Origin: Nemertoderma westbladi
Taxonomy: Eukaryota; Xenacoelomorpha; Nemertodermatida; Nemertodermatidae
DNA length: 29,984 bases
Direction: 5' to 3'
Assembly: GCA_032718475.1 (NCBI GenBank)
Contig: JAUCBJ010003265.1
Span: 1-29,984, forward strand
Below the pieces are notes generated by a model, which was given only the letters and a program-made list of their open reading frames with translations, did no database searches and was not told the origin of the DNA. Positions 29,065-29,984 of this stretch are shown here, in pieces. Position numbers and translations under genes: made by a program. Positions within the stretch are counted from its first letter, which is position 1, and every line of letters begins with the position of its first letter.

Positions 29065-29984
29065 CAGACGAGCAGACAGTAGGCACCAACCTTTTTCGTT
29101 AACACAGGTTGTATAAAAACTTATAAAAGTTATCCAAACATTCTCAAAAGTATTGCAGTCATCCAATTGGTTGTTACAGTTACAGTATTGTTCTGATGTT
29201 CACTATAATCGGTTTGCATACCCATCAGTTTTGCTCACTAATATGCTACTACAGAAAAGGCCGGGTTTGGCAACTTTTAGAGCAACCCAGGTGTTGCCGC
29301 TCAAGTTATTGCTCCGTGTAAACAAACACGAAGTTGCTGTAAAAAAAAAAGTCGCCGTAAAAATTGCTTAAATTTGACGGCAACTTAAAGAAACAATTTG
29401 AGTGGACGGATTAAGGGGGGGTTACCCCCTCCTTTTGTAAAATTTTCACATTTTTGGTTTTCTATTTCATCTGATGCATAATTTAATGGGGAGTTCAAAT
29501 CTTGAAACAGTTTGGCGAGATCTTTTTTAGTTGTCGAGTTATCGTTGTCTTTCCGTCTATCAGTTTGTCCGTCAAAATTTAGAAGACAGACAGACAGACA
29601 TGCTGTCAGACAGACATATTAGATGCCACCAAACATTAAAACTGACATCAGAAATGAAATCACTGACCCCGAAAACCCCCATATTGATAATTTTAGTGAG
29701 TTGGTATGAAGCCATAAAAATTTTTTTTTTAATATTATTGAAAATTTTAATTAATTTTATTAATTTTAATTAATAAATTTAAATAATTTATTTAAAAATT
29801 AATAATTTAAAAAATCGGTATAATTTTTGTAGAAAAGATGGTGCTGAGTCCAAAACAGTTGGTTTCAAAAAAACTCGATAAATATTAAGGGACTAGTAGT
29901 GTTTTTAGTGAAATATTTAATTCCGCCACTCGCCGCTAGAGGGACACAAAAAAATTTAAAATTTCAATTTTTGTTGCTCTTTGG
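29065..29984. other. AT-rich DNA with a CAGA microsatellite, no gene recognised
   Basis: There is a short CAGA tract with a small palindrome (GACATGCTGTC) at about 29585-29615, and a TTAATTTAAT-rich stretch at about 29728-29815. The short frames at 29153-29371 and 29531-29773 are compositionally biased and match no family I know. The CGTCTAT/TTTGTCCGTC words near 29555 resemble the inner part of the foldback element near 11222. Confidence 0.5.

Noticed and set aside
28847-29773. Short frames of 72-80 codons at the right end
   Set aside because: They are low-complexity or AT-driven with no conserved motif on either strand.

Overview
This window is eukaryotic, from a metazoan nuclear genome. 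It holds two conserved animal genes: the general transcription factor subunit TAF1, on the minus strand, split by introns and running off the left edge, and the ubiquitin-ligase scaffold CUL5, on the plus strand and apparently intronless in its coding part. It also carries several decayed non-LTR retrotransposons, many short inverted-repeat elements and an exceptional load of minisatellites. An invertebrate is likely, from the divergence of both proteins from vertebrate forms and the retrotransposon types, but I cannot name the lineage. There are no bacterial operons, CRISPR arrays or ribosomal RNA genes.

Layout. 1-985: a 30-bp minisatellite that abuts, and seems to derive from, the end of a TAF1 exon. 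989-7756: four TAF1 coding exons, read right to left, joined by phase-0 introns (791 codons, the N-terminal part of the protein). Intron 3 carries a nested inverted-repeat element and intron 1 a 24-bp minisatellite of about 2.5 kb. 7757-12950: intergenic DNA between the divergently transcribed TAF1 and CUL5, filled with foldback elements, two C-rich minisatellites, a cryptically simple CAG-rich stretch and a hAT-like element with a possible 8-bp target duplication. 12954-15377: CUL5. 16230-17945: a G tract, G-rich short repeats and a 16-copy 84-bp minisatellite, whose single diverged units also occur at about 8050 and 9290.

18057-20253: an exact 78-bp inverted copy of part of TAF1 exon 1, a 31-base G tract, then a 5'-truncated RTE-like LINE with one stop and two frameshifts. 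20254-22860: a second, CR1-like LINE on the opposite strand, meeting the first tail to tail at a (TAGA)n tract. 22898-22968: a degenerate tRNA-Gly-like sequence. 23117-28183: a 29-bp minisatellite of about 5 kb, open in nearly every frame on both strands but best explained as non-coding. 28184-28823: a second fragment of the first LINE, about 97-98% identical to it. 28824-29984: small repeats and AT-rich DNA without recognisable genes.

TAF1 and CUL5 are both housekeeping genes and do not act in one pathway. Their intronic and intergenic DNA is dominated by tandem repeats, which make up roughly a third of the window. The most interesting structural signal is that the array at the TAF1 exon 4 boundary repeats the exon's own splice-donor region.
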